Assembly: GCA_021413825.1 (NCBI GenBank)
Contig: JAIOPQ010000063.1
Location: forward strand, 1-64,000
Length of the DNA stretch: 64,000 bases
Direction of reading: 5' to 3'
Source of the DNA: Spirochaetia bacterium
Lineage (GTDB): Bacteria > Spirochaetota > Leptospiria > Leptospirales > Leptonemataceae
Position 1 is the stretch's first letter. Every line of letters starts with the position of its first letter. Positions 53,244-62,275 of this stretch are shown piece by piece. The translations under genes were made by a program, and so were the position numbers. The notes under the pieces were generated by a model that did not search any database, was not told the DNA's origin, and saw nothing but the letters and a program-made list of their open reading frames with translations.

Positions 53244-53961
53244 TCTCGGCCTCCGCCGCAAATCCTTTATCCGCAACCCGTTTGAGCAGATACGTTGCGT
53301 AGTCTTCAGGAGCATGATTCTTGAACCAATCTTTTGGAGGCATGTTCACAATATTTTCTAGAAGATCTGGAGTTACATGCGAAGACATTCGCGCATGCGC
53401 ATCTAAAATGGAATTTGCAAAAGAAATAAGTACGTGCTTTGAAATGGCTGGAAATGGATTCAATGCCGAATCCACGAGCGCTGCCGATGAATGTTGTGCA
53501 ATGAGCGCCGCCCCGTGATCAATCAGCCAGGTACGCGCATGCCAGTTTAGAAGATTGGGATTCTTTGCAGTCCGATCCACATTACCAATCAATGCATCGA
53601 ACCAGACTACATCTGCTGCAAACGTAGCTTTGATGGGCGGTGCAAATGGAAACGCCCCTGGCAGAAAATCCATGCCAAGATTCACTCCATCGCTTGCCTT
53701 TATCAAATCCTGAATTTCAGGATCGGCCTCTGCTGCAGCCAGTTCAGCGCTCACATTTACTAGAACGATTTCTGGGACTGGAAAACCCATCGCCCTGGCC
53801 AATTCTCCTGCAATCACTTCAGCTACCAGGGCAAGCGTTCCCTGACCGGCCCCTCTAAACTTGACTACATACAGTCCCTGGTCGTCTGCTTCCATCAGAC
53901 CCGGGAGCGATCCACCTTCACGAAGGGGCGTAACATAGCGCGTGGCAGTAACTGTTCTCAA
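53233..53961 (-). CDS. HipA-like kinase (HipA_2 family)
   Basis: A 242-residue kinase-fold protein, shorter than E. coli HipA (about 440). Possible ATP-binding Lys34 (YVVKFRGAGQG) and Glu48, a catalytic-loop Asp129 (NVDRTAKNPNLL) with Asn134, and a metal Asp148 (LIDHG) are all present. It may phosphorylate a protein or RNA target to slow growth. The start is TTG 53961 with a weak upstream signal. Partner DUF3037 follows with overlap. There is no HipB-like helix-turn-helix gene, so regulation must differ from the classic HipAB module. Confidence 0.85.
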   Translation of the reverse strand: MRTVTATRYVTPLREGGSLPGLMEADDQGLYVVKFRGAGQGTLALVAEVIAGELARAMGFPVPEIVLVNVSAELAAAEADPEIQDLIKASDGVNLGMDFLPGAFPFAPPIKATFAADVVWFDALIGNVDRTAKNPNLLNWHARTWLIDHGAALIAQHSSAALVDSALNPFPAISKHVLISFANSILDAHARMSSHVTPDLLENIVNMPPKDWFKNHAPEDYATYLLKRVADKGFAAEAENAR

Positions 53962-54038
53962 CTCGCACAGGATTGACCAGGCATCAGGGGCGTCGATTTT
54001 TTTAGTAAGGCAGTCGGCCCAGGAACGACATATCGTCC

Positions 54039-55355
54039 ATGAAGAAGCGGTTGCTCATTGCCTCCACATATTCAATTTTCTTTTTCTGCACCTACATGGC
54101 CTGCAACTTCCTGGGCATCTACGGCATCACGGTTGCTGACTCCGTTTTCTCACTGGTTGGCACGCTTCTACTTACGATACTCACATATATACCGCGCGCA
54201 ATCTTCACCGTTAAGAAGCCCTATTCCGGATTTTTCTACTATGGCTATGTTATACCAATTTCAATTGTCTTCATTTCATCGCTAGTATATCGCACGCCGC
54301 TGGCCCTTCCTCTTATTGTAATTTTCATACTTGGCCTTACGGGTTATACCGCAATCAATGCTCCGTTTTCCTCTACGCTGGTCTACGGGATTGCAATGGT
54401 TTCTGCCTCAGCGGTTACTCTTTTAATGTCCGGATTCCTGGACGTTGATCGAGCAGAATCCATCGCACCGCTAATTCCAACGGGGCTTTTTGTGATCGCG
54501 TTCGCCCGAATCGCTGGCAGAATCCAGGGACTAAGGGGGCTCGTAGAGCGCGAGCGTGATGCTGTGATTCAACAGAAATCTCTTCTGGAAAAACAGTACC
54601 AATTGCTCGACCAGGAACGAAGTAAATCTGAAAGCCTCTTGCTAAATATTCTGCCCGCAACAATTGCATCAGAGTTAAAAGAAAACGGAACAATTAGCCC
54701 GGTGCTATTCGATTCAACGACCGTAATGTTCACTGACTTCAAGGGTTTTACAGAAATTGCGGAACGGCTAACACCGCGAGAATTAGTGAAGGAACTCGAT
54801 TCCTGCTTCTCATATTTTGATTCACAGATGGATCGGTATGGCCTTGAGAAACTTAAGACGATTGGTGATTCTTACATGTGCGCAGGTGGAATTCCCATTT
54901 CAAATCGCACACATGCAATAGACACGGTACTGGCAGCCATTGAAATCCAGGCTTTCATGCAACAGACTAGAGAAATCAGATCAATGCAAGGATTCCCATA
55001 CTGGGAACTCCGAATTGGAATTAATACCGGCCCGCTTGTTGCAGGTGTAATTGGTGCAAAAAAATTCAGTTACGATGTTTGGAGCGACACGGTAAATACA
55101 GCAAGCCGCATGGAATCGAGCGGAGACGCTGGGCGCATCAACATTTCCCGGGCTACCTATGAAGAAGTTCACGAGTTTTTCGAGTGCGAGTATCGTGGCC
55201 GCATTGCGGCAAAGAACAAAGGCGAAATCGAAATGTATTTTGTAAACGGTATCAAGCCTGGTCTGTCAAAACACGGCGAGGCACGCGTACCAAACGAACG
55301 CTTTGCAGAAATGTACAGAACTGTCCGCGAAGGCCGGCTGGCATTGATCAACTAA
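54039..55355 (+). CDS. Membrane class III adenylate/guanylate cyclase
   Basis: A 438-residue protein with about six membrane segments (residues 5-170), a coiled linker ending in LLLNILPATIASELKENG (typical of such cyclases) and a class III cyclase domain at about 225-405. Both metal-binding Asp residues (VMFTDFKGFTE and KTIGDSYM) are present, as is WSDTVNTASRMES. It is a second cyclase a few kilobases from the DISM-cyclase. The start ATG 54039 has only a loose AGGA. Its stop overlaps the convergent lipoprotein gene by four bases. Confidence 0.92.
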   Translation: MKKRLLIASTYSIFFFCTYMACNFLGIYGITVADSVFSLVGTLLLTILTYIPRAIFTVKKPYSGFFYYGYVIPISIVFISSLVYRTPLALPLIVIFILGLTGYTAINAPFSSTLVYGIAMVSASAVTLLMSGFLDVDRAESIAPLIPTGLFVIAFARIAGRIQGLRGLVERERDAVIQQKSLLEKQYQLLDQERSKSESLLLNILPATIASELKENGTISPVLFDSTTVMFTDFKGFTEIAERLTPRELVKELDSCFSYFDSQMDRYGLEKLKTIGDSYMCAGGIPISNRTHAIDTVLAAIEIQAFMQQTREIRSMQGFPYWELRIGINTGPLVAGVIGAKKFSYDVWSDTVNTASRMESSGDAGRINISRATYEEVHEFFECEYRGRIAAKNKGEIEMYFVNGIKPGLSKHGEARVPNERFAEMYRTVREGRLALIN

Positions 55356-56494
55356 AGCGGCGGAATCTGAATCAGGCTGTACGGGCGAAGACCAACGTTA
55401 ACCGGCACAGGTGTAATCTGGGCACCTCCGTTTAATGCATCAAATATTCTTATTCCGGGCTGGCTAAAGGACGCATCTCCAGCGTACAAATAACCATCTG
55501 CATACAATAGCCCGGCGACGGTTCCAGTAGAGGCCGGTGACGTAAACAGTACCGCAGTTCTGACACCGCTGGATGGATTGAACTGCTGCACTGATTTGTT
55601 AAATGCTGCATCAAGGACAGAAACATATCCAAGCGAATCGTTCACAATTTCAACATCGAGTATGTCTCCGGCGGCCGCCGTTTCAGCGAATAGAAAGCCT
55701 GGGCGAAAGGCCCGCGCAGTCAGATCAAAAGCCACAACCCCACCGTCCAGCGCTGAGATGAACCCCAATCGACCGGGACAAGAAACCACCAGGTACGGCG
55801 ATCCAAAAAGAGTGACCCGCTTCAGTCTGCCAAAAGGATTTGGTGCAGGAAAATCATACACACCGGTGACCGTGTTTGTGCGAATATCGATTTCGATTAA
55901 TTTAGAAATCCCGGCTGGTGGAAAATTCGACTGGTTTCTGTCCAGACGCTGCAATGCCACATATAAAAGGTCCCCTTCGAGTAACATTCCGTCCATTTCT
56001 GGAACTCCATCTGAATCGGCATACGCTGCCAGTGGTATGTTGCCCGCGATAAAGCCTGTAGCCGGCTGAACCATTTGCAGAAAGGATCGCTCATATAACG
56101 TCACATAGCCCAGTGCATCAGAAACGCGAATATAGTCGTGCGGATTGGAGCCGGAACCAACTGAGAACTCTTGCACGGTCAAAAATCCAAACGAAGGTTC
56201 AAGGACCTGGATGTTATCACGATTCAAACGATTGATGATTGTGACTTGATTATTCTGAAACCGCGCGATTGCATCCGAATGGATCGGAGACAAACCAGGA
56301 ATTGGAACACCGTCAGGCGTCATTGAAGTAAACCTACCTGCAGAACCAAAATCTGTGCTTACGATTCCAACGCGCCCAGAAGAGGATCTCCCGGAAAGCA
56401 ACGTATAGATCGGCGGTCTTTCAATGTCCTTGCAGCCTATAAGAAGCACTAGTATCGCAAGCAAAACCCTAAAACCTGTAGCTGATTGTTCCAT
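55352..56494 (-). CDS. Beta-propeller lipoprotein next to a TonB receptor
   Basis: A 380-residue lipoprotein (lipobox LLIGC). The rest is built of repeats such as RVSDALGYVTLYERS and VNDSLGYVSVLDAAFNKSV, which match a propeller of the YncE/NHL kind. Its start (ATG 56494, with GGGAGG upstream) lies inside the end of the TonB receptor gene, a 26-base overlap, so the two are translationally coupled. It may capture or hand over the receptor's ligand on the cell surface; this is inference from the pairing. Confidence 0.78.
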   Translation of the reverse strand: MEQSATGFRVLLAILVLLIGCKDIERPPIYTLLSGRSSSGRVGIVSTDFGSAGRFTSMTPDGVPIPGLSPIHSDAIARFQNNQVTIINRLNRDNIQVLEPSFGFLTVQEFSVGSGSNPHDYIRVSDALGYVTLYERSFLQMVQPATGFIAGNIPLAAYADSDGVPEMDGMLLEGDLLYVALQRLDRNQSNFPPAGISKLIEIDIRTNTVTGVYDFPAPNPFGRLKRVTLFGSPYLVVSCPGRLGFISALDGGVVAFDLTARAFRPGFLFAETAAAGDILDVEIVNDSLGYVSVLDAAFNKSVQQFNPSSGVRTAVLFTSPASTGTVAGLLYADGYLYAGDASFSQPGIRIFDALNGGAQITPVPVNVGLRPYSLIQIPPL

Positions 56495-58505
56495 TGACGG
56501 ACCTCCCGGGCAAAGGATACCCAATTACATCTTCCATACGTTGATCGAGTAAATTCTTAATATTAATACCAAACAGCAATTCGTGTGTGTCTGATTTGAT
56601 AGCGGTATAGTTTAAAAAACATCCATACACCCATCGACCAGATTGATAAGATGTATATTCGTTGGTGCGATCACGAAACACAGCGCCTATGTAATCGGCA
56701 TCCGCACCCAACTCAAACTTTCCTATAAAGAGTGTCAGGCCTCCGTGCATGTCGTGCATGGGTCTTAGAGGTAAATATTTTCCTCTCAAATACGTTACGT
56801 CGCTGTAATTGATTGCTTTCTGGTAGGTGTAGTTTGTGTAAGCGCGAACAGTCTTTAAAATAAATAAACTGACCGATGCTTCAACTCCAGTGATTCGCGC
56901 TGCATCAACATTCTCTGGTCTGAGCGAAAACTGTGAATTAGGAACCAGCAGGATCATGTCGCTTATGTCTTTGCGAAAAGCAGTAACTGAAAACTCAGCC
57001 GGCATCCGCTTATCTTTGGTAAGTAGGGAAAGGCCGCCTTCCAGGTTTCTGGATCGCTCCGGCTTGAGATTCGGGTTCCCAATCACGCTACCTTTTTCCC
57101 CAAATAATTCGAGAAAAGTCGGGATCCTGCGCTCGTCGCTTCCTCCAGCTCGCAGGCGGAAGTCTGCCATAGGGACACGGAAAAATGTTACAAGAGTACT
57201 GAGGCCGCCTGTTTTAAATTCGATTTTGCGTTTTTCTGGATTTCCAAATTCAACGATTGCCCTATTTCTAAAATCCGGGAATCGATCGCGATACGATTCG
57301 TACCTAAACGACGGCAGGATCAGGATTCGCTTATCCCAGAACGAGAATTCATCTTCGATATGAAAGGCTGAGTGATTGCGAAATCGTGCAGGAACCTTTG
57401 TAGTACGCTCACCTAAACGATTCTTCAGTTCTTGATGATATTCTTCACGTTCCTCACCAAAGAACAAACGAATTGTCTGGAATGCGGCCGGAAGAATGAA
57501 CGAAGGCATCATGTGAATTCCGTACGTATCGAGTTGCCCTCTGGAATTGGAAGAGCCCGATGAAAACTCCTGCAGTGGATCGTAGAACTTCTCCCGATAG
57601 TACGTGTAATAGCCCCTGGTTTCAAGTCTGAACCAATCTGCTCCAAGGCCCTTTGAATCCGATCCAAGGCCAACCGTATTCCTGAGTATTTCTCGCTCTG
57701 TTTTTTCTGTCTGCCGATTCCCAGGACCGGGAACGCCGTGCATCCTGTAGCCAAGATCATCTACTATCTTAAAGTCAGTATTCCCTTTTCCGATCGAACC
57801 ATAGCCTGTGAGGCCAGCATCTTTTGATTGAGCGTTCTTTCTTCTATCATCAAAATCGTCAAATTCATTGATCAAAGGAGTCCCATTGTTATTTCGAAAT
57901 TTAAAATTCTGATCGGATCGGCCGGCATGGCCAGAAATCGAATAACGGTTACGCCAGGGATTAATTTCTGTTGTCTCATCAGACAGCGGAGAATGGCCCC
58001 ATGTTTGTGCCGCGAGATCAACGGTCTTTTCAGTTCCGCCGCGTAAACGAACCTTGTTTCCCGGACTGTCCTCGCCCATTCCAGGCAGAAGGTTCACAGC
58101 CCCTCCAATCGCACTGCCAGAAAGTTGAGTGGACTGACCGGATCTGTAGACCTGTACTCGATCGATTCCATCGAGGTTGTAATCTGCAAGGTTTGCTTCA
58201 CCTGTGACCGCGTTGTTCAATGGAATTCCATCCAGGAAGAGATTCGTCTGGTTTGGATTTGATCCTCGAATTGAAATGCTACTTTGAGCCGCATCACCGC
58301 CATAGCGCTTCACACGGACAGAAGCTTCGCGCTCAAGTGTATCAGCCAGAGTCCTTGACCTTGTTCGGTCATCGGACAGATTGATTTCGGTTGCTGAGGC
58401 AGGATGATCGGCTAACGTCTGTTTCTTTCCAACTATTTCTACTGTTGCCTGGGCATAGGCTGCGCCTGAGAAAACAAGGAATGTAAATGCGAATAGATTA
58501 CGCAA
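56469..58505 (-). CDS. TonB-dependent outer membrane receptor
   Basis: A 678-residue receptor. The signal peptide (LFAFTFLVFSGAAYAQ) is followed by a plug domain at about 25-140 (SISIRGSNPNQTNLFLDG, DRVQVYRSGQSTQLSGSAIGG) and a 22-strand type barrel ending in the terminal aromatic NGTISYRF. It should import a metal complex or vitamin; BtuB-like in size but the ligand is unknown. I choose TTG 58505 because GGAGG precedes it by four bases and the signal starts right there; ATG 58550 and GTG 58544 are other options. The propeller lipoprotein follows in the same operon. No TonB or ABC importer is nearby. Confidence 0.92.
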   Translation of the reverse strand: MRNLFAFTFLVFSGAAYAQATVEIVGKKQTLADHPASATEINLSDDRTRSRTLADTLEREASVRVKRYGGDAAQSSISIRGSNPNQTNLFLDGIPLNNAVTGEANLADYNLDGIDRVQVYRSGQSTQLSGSAIGGAVNLLPGMGEDSPGNKVRLRGGTEKTVDLAAQTWGHSPLSDETTEINPWRNRYSISGHAGRSDQNFKFRNNNGTPLINEFDDFDDRRKNAQSKDAGLTGYGSIGKGNTDFKIVDDLGYRMHGVPGPGNRQTEKTEREILRNTVGLGSDSKGLGADWFRLETRGYYTYYREKFYDPLQEFSSGSSNSRGQLDTYGIHMMPSFILPAAFQTIRLFFGEEREEYHQELKNRLGERTTKVPARFRNHSAFHIEDEFSFWDKRILILPSFRYESYRDRFPDFRNRAIVEFGNPEKRKIEFKTGGLSTLVTFFRVPMADFRLRAGGSDERRIPTFLELFGEKGSVIGNPNLKPERSRNLEGGLSLLTKDKRMPAEFSVTAFRKDISDMILLVPNSQFSLRPENVDAARITGVEASVSLFILKTVRAYTNYTYQKAINYSDVTYLRGKYLPLRPMHDMHGGLTLFIGKFELGADADYIGAVFRDRTNEYTSYQSGRWVYGCFLNYTAIKSDTHELLFGINIKNLLDQRMEDVIGYPLPGRSVNGTISYRF

Positions 58506-58717
58506 AGCGCCTCCGGTGTCCCAGGGCCCCATGCCATGCAGCACTCTCATACCTCGAAGAGTGGGTGCGGGGAAGATCTGGCTCAGGATTATTCATCCAT
58601 TACAGTTGCGGGTCAGCGCGGGAATCCCATAGGTCACCCGACTTCCTCCCAGGAGGATTACAGATTTTTTGCCGAACATGGCCCGGCAATCCTTTTACTC
58701 CGGTGTTCTGAGCGAGC

Positions 58718-59761
58718 CTATTTCTTGGGTACAGGCAAGGTACGCGTCTGTCCAGGCAGGCGGTCTGCCCCCTGCACTGCAAACATCCAACCAGGATATT
58801 CCGGACTGAGGGCACTTACGCTATCAAGTTCTTTCAAATCCTCATCTGTGAGTTTGACCTCGGTTGCTTTAAGATTATCGTCAAGCTGGTCGCGCCGTTT
58901 TGCTCCGATGATTACGCTGGTTACAGTTGGCTGCGCCAGTACCCATGCCAGAGCAATCCGTGCGGCACTAACGTTATGCGCTTTCCCAATCTTGATTAGA
59001 ACGTCAATTATGCCATACGCCTTTTCTTTGTTCACCGGGGGAAAATCAAATTTTGAACGACGACCTGCATCATCCTGATTTGAACGGGTAAATTTACCGG
59101 ATAGAAAGCCACCAGCAAGCGGACTCCAGACCAACAGGCCCACATTTTGATCTTTGAGTACCGGAACAATTTCTCGCTCCAGTTCGCGGCCGGCAAGGGA
59201 ATAGTAGGATTGGATGCTCTTGAACGATTCCAGATTATATTGCTTTGAAATTCCAAGACACTTCATCAAATGCCATCCAGCCAGATTGGATGCGCCGATG
59301 TATCTGACTTTTCCGCTTCGCACAAGATCGTCTAACGTGCGGAGGGTGTCTTCAAAATCTGCAAGCACGTCAAAACCGTGGATCTGAAAAAGATCAATGT
59401 AGTCCGTGCCAAGCCGCTTCAAACTTTCTTCCACCGACTGCATTATATGGACACGCGATAGCCCGGTTTCATTTGGCCCCGGACCCATTCTGCCCCTGGC
59501 TTTGGTTGCAATAATTACATCCTTTCTTTTGGACCCGAGGGCTTTCCCAAGGAGCTTCTCAGATTCGCCAAAGGCATACACATTGGCCGTGTCAAAAAAA
59601 TTGATTCCGGAGTCAATGGAGGCATGAACAAGCTCATCTGCCTCTTTCTGATCCAGATTTCCAATCATGCCCCAGATGCCGTCCTTGCCGCCAAACGTCA
59701 TGGCCCCAAGGCAGAGTTCAGAGACGAGCAGGCCGGTATTGGAAAGTGGACGATATTGCAT
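58718..59761 (-). CDS. Aldo/keto reductase
   Basis: A 347-residue NADPH-dependent aldo/keto reductase with the catalytic tetrad Asp57, Tyr62, Lys87 and His128 (FFDTANVYAFGES, IIATKARG, YIDLFQIHGF). The nucleotide-binding end ALAWVLAQPTVTSVIIGAKRRDQLDDN is typical of the YajO/AKR general group. It reduces aldehydes or ketones; the natural substrate is unknown. ATG 59761 begins the family start MQYRPLSNTGL; a longer frame to 59863 would add 34 residues with no homologous look. Divergent from the histidine kinase gene. Confidence 0.93.
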   Translation of the reverse strand: MQYRPLSNTGLLVSELCLGAMTFGGKDGIWGMIGNLDQKEADELVHASIDSGINFFDTANVYAFGESEKLLGKALGSKRKDVIIATKARGRMGPGPNETGLSRVHIMQSVEESLKRLGTDYIDLFQIHGFDVLADFEDTLRTLDDLVRSGKVRYIGASNLAGWHLMKCLGISKQYNLESFKSIQSYYSLAGRELEREIVPVLKDQNVGLLVWSPLAGGFLSGKFTRSNQDDAGRRSKFDFPPVNKEKAYGIIDVLIKIGKAHNVSAARIALAWVLAQPTVTSVIIGAKRRDQLDDNLKATEVKLTDEDLKELDSVSALSPEYPGWMFAVQGADRLPGQTRTLPVPKK

Positions 59762-59857
59762 TCTTAGAATGTAATGCCAGTTAGAAAATCGGCGAGATAT
59801 TCCTGGTCTAAATCTTAACCGTTTGACATTTCGCGCCGCCGGGAAGCATAGTGCGCC

Positions 59858-61834
59858 GTGCATCTTAGCCGATTACTCTTTCCTGCCTGGGTCGTAGTAG
59901 CCTCTGTAAGCAATTTGTCTGCCAGAGAGTTAATCGCCAATGTTGCCGCCGAAATTCCCGGACCAGATATGGAGATATTGGAAGACAAAACCGGCACCCT
60001 TACCATTTCCCAGATCACAGAACCAGAAAACCTGCGACGATTTCGCCCGGATATGCGACCAATTCCGTATTTTGGTGTCACGGACTCTGCAATCTGGGTG
60101 AAGCTCAGTCTAAAATCCAGCGAGGCCCGCTCCTCATGGTTTATTGAAATCCAGGAGCCGTTGATACATCACATTGAATTGTACAGCCAACAGGGAGATG
60201 GGTTTGAACACCAGCGCTCTGGCCGACTGTCTCCGTTTGACACACGCGAAATCAAACATCGAAAAATTCTCTTTCCGATTCTATTGAGTCAATCTCCTAC
60301 CACATTCTTCCTAAAGTTTCAATCCAGGGATTACCTTTCAGTTCCAATTAAGCTATGGCCTCGGCGCGAGTTCTTCATGGGGGAACTGACAGACCAACTG
60401 GCTCTGGGACTGTTCTATGGGATCATCACCGCACTGTTTCTATACAATGCGTTTCTGTTTTTTTCCTTAAAGGACCATAACTATTTGTACTACGTATTAT
60501 ATATTGCAAGCTTCAGCATATTTCAGAGTACAATCGACGGTTTATTTTTTCAAGCCATGCCCATCAGTTCTGTCTGGTTAAACTGGCGAGCTCCCATATT
60601 CAGCGGATTGGCCAGCGGTGTATTCCTGTTGATGTTCACAAAGAGTTTCCTGGCCTTGAAAGACGCCCCGGCCTGGGTTACATTCTTGCGCCGGCTCTTG
60701 CTTGGCGCCATTGCAACATTGGGAGCTCTCTCTCTTTTTGATACTTCCATGCCGTTTGCGTCCCGTTATGCGAATGTTGCCAGTTTGCTCACAATGCTCT
60801 TCGCGATTTCTATAGGAGTTTACCGGACGACCAAGGGATACAGACCGGCACGGTATTTCCTGGCCGGGTGGCTTGTGTTTCTATCGGGTGTGATAGCAGC
60901 AAGTCTGGTGAACCTCGCAGTTCTACCGCCAAGCCTGCTAACCAAGTACTGGACTAAGATAGGATTCATTGCAGAACTCTTGCTGTTTTCATTTGCCCTC
61001 GCTGATCGCATATCGTTACTCCAGACCCAGAAGGATCTGGCAGATAAGCGAGCGCTTGAAAGTCAACAACGTATGGCAATAGAATTGGAAAAGCAAGTAC
61101 AGGAAAGAACCAGCGAACTGAGCAAAGCAAATGCTACCAAGGATAAATTTTTCTCTATCATTGCGCACGATTTGCGCGGACCGGTGGGAAGCCTTGCGGC
61201 TCTTTTTACAGAAGTGATTGAGGACAACGGAAAACTTGATTCATCACTCTTACAGATTATCCGGAAGACAACGCGCACAACACAACAGCTCCTCGAAGAT
61301 TTACTCACCTGGTCTCGCAGCCAACTGGGAGAAATCGAGTTCAGGCCCGAAACAATTCGCGTAAATGAAATCGCTCAAGATACCATCAGTTTAATCGAGG
61401 CGCAGGCTATCTCCAAGGGAATCACACTCTCTCTAAAAGCTGAAACGGATAATGTGGTGCGAGCTGATGCTTCGATGACGTCGCTGATACTTCGGAATCT
61501 CCTGAGTAATGCAATCAAGTTCACGCCTGAAAAGGGGCGAGTTGAGGTTCGTTTAAGAGGTCTTGGAAATGCAGTCGAATTGAGCGTAACTGATACTGGG
61601 CATGGCATGCCCCCTGAGAGAGTCGATTCGCTGTTTCGAGTAGGAGTTAGAACGTCGTCTACCCCCGGAACAAATAAGGAAGTCGGAAGTGGGCTGGGTC
61701 TGATCCTGTGCAAAGAATTTACGGAACGCAATGGCGGAAGAATTGGCGTAGAAAGCGCCCCAGGGAAAGGGTCACGCTTCTGGTTTACACTGCCCGCTGT
61801 GGATTTAGAAGAAAGGGCCCGCAGCGCGGGCTAA
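59858..61834 (+). CDS. 7TMR-DISM sensor histidine kinase
   Basis: A 658-residue protein. A signal segment, a DISMED2-type periplasmic domain (about 30-165, with DSAIWVKLSLKS and REIKHRKILFPILL), seven membrane segments at about 175-385, a coiled coil and a HisKA/HATPase pair follow. The phosphorylated His is near residue 436 in FFSIIAHDLRGPVG; the N-box (LLSNAIKFTPEKG) and G-boxes (VTDTGHGMP, GSGLGLILCKEF) are intact. No response regulator is next to it; the STAS gene 107 bases downstream is the nearest neighbour. The start is GTG 59858 with a weak GGGAA upstream. Confidence 0.93.
   Translation: MHLSRLLFPAWVVVASVSNLSARELIANVAAEIPGPDMEILEDKTGTLTISQITEPENLRRFRPDMRPIPYFGVTDSAIWVKLSLKSSEARSSWFIEIQEPLIHHIELYSQQGDGFEHQRSGRLSPFDTREIKHRKILFPILLSQSPTTFFLKFQSRDYLSVPIKLWPRREFFMGELTDQLALGLFYGIITALFLYNAFLFFSLKDHNYLYYVLYIASFSIFQSTIDGLFFQAMPISSVWLNWRAPIFSGLASGVFLLMFTKSFLALKDAPAWVTFLRRLLLGAIATLGALSLFDTSMPFASRYANVASLLTMLFAISIGVYRTTKGYRPARYFLAGWLVFLSGVIAASLVNLAVLPPSLLTKYWTKIGFIAELLLFSFALADRISLLQTQKDLADKRALESQQRMAIELEKQVQERTSELSKANATKDKFFSIIAHDLRGPVGSLAALFTEVIEDNGKLDSSLLQIIRKTTRTTQQLLEDLLTWSRSQLGEIEFRPETIRVNEIAQDTISLIEAQAISKGITLSLKAETDNVVRADASMTSLILRNLLSNAIKFTPEKGRVEVRLRGLGNAVELSVTDTGHGMPPERVDSLFRVGVRTSSTPGTNKEVGSGLGLILCKEFTERNGGRIGVESAPGKGSRFWFTLPAVDLEERARSAG
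61817..61831. other. Hairpin over the kinase stop codon
   Basis: GCCCGC (61817-61822) and GCGGGC (61826-61831) form a tight stem with a 3-base loop immediately before the TAA stop. Eight A residues follow, not T, so it is not a plus-strand terminator. Another inverted repeat, AGGCC/GGCCT (61861-61874), follows it. Confidence 0.5.
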
Positions 61835-61941
61835 AAAAAACAAAGAAATTCTCCAGGCCCAGGCCTATTGGCCTATAACGAAAACTGAGGAATGCTTCCG
61901 GCAAACGTTGACACTACGGGAGACGGCCCCCCAATGCGCCT

Positions 61942-62253
61942 ATGGAAATAGTTACAGAAGACCAGGGTGGTGTAGCTATATTGCGGCCAAAGGGTAAGAT
62001 TGAAATGATGTATGCCCCTGAGCTACGGGAGGCAATCCAGGCTAAGACTGCCGCAGGATTCAATAAGATTGTGATCGATATGCGAAGCGTTACATTTCTT
62101 GATTCGTCTGGCTACGGTGTGTTGATTGAAGCGGCGCATGCGCTGACGGAGAAAGGCGGATCGTTTCGATTGCTTGGTGCACAAAATCGCATGAAGCTCT
62201 TGCTTAATCAGAACGTAATATTTTGCGAGAGCGAAGCGGAAGCCCTGGCCTAG
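61942..62253 (+). CDS. STAS-domain anti-sigma factor antagonist-like protein
   Basis: A 103-residue single STAS domain; the phospho-acceptor loop reads FLDSSGYGVLIEA with Ser in place. It is the third such protein in the window and, like the others, has no kinase or phosphatase next door, though the DISM kinase gene ends 107 bases upstream on the same strand. ATG 61942 lacks a clear ribosome binding site. Likely partner-switching role by family. Confidence 0.87.
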   Translation: MEIVTEDQGGVAILRPKGKIEMMYAPELREAIQAKTAAGFNKIVIDMRSVTFLDSSGYGVLIEAAHALTEKGGSFRLLGAQNRMKLLLNQNVIFCESEAEALA

Positions 62254-62275
62254 CCAATTTTTTATTAAATAGTCG

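Noticed and set aside
61817-61831. Hairpin as a rho-independent terminator
   Set aside because: A residues, not T, follow on the plus strand, and the STAS gene lies downstream on the same strand.
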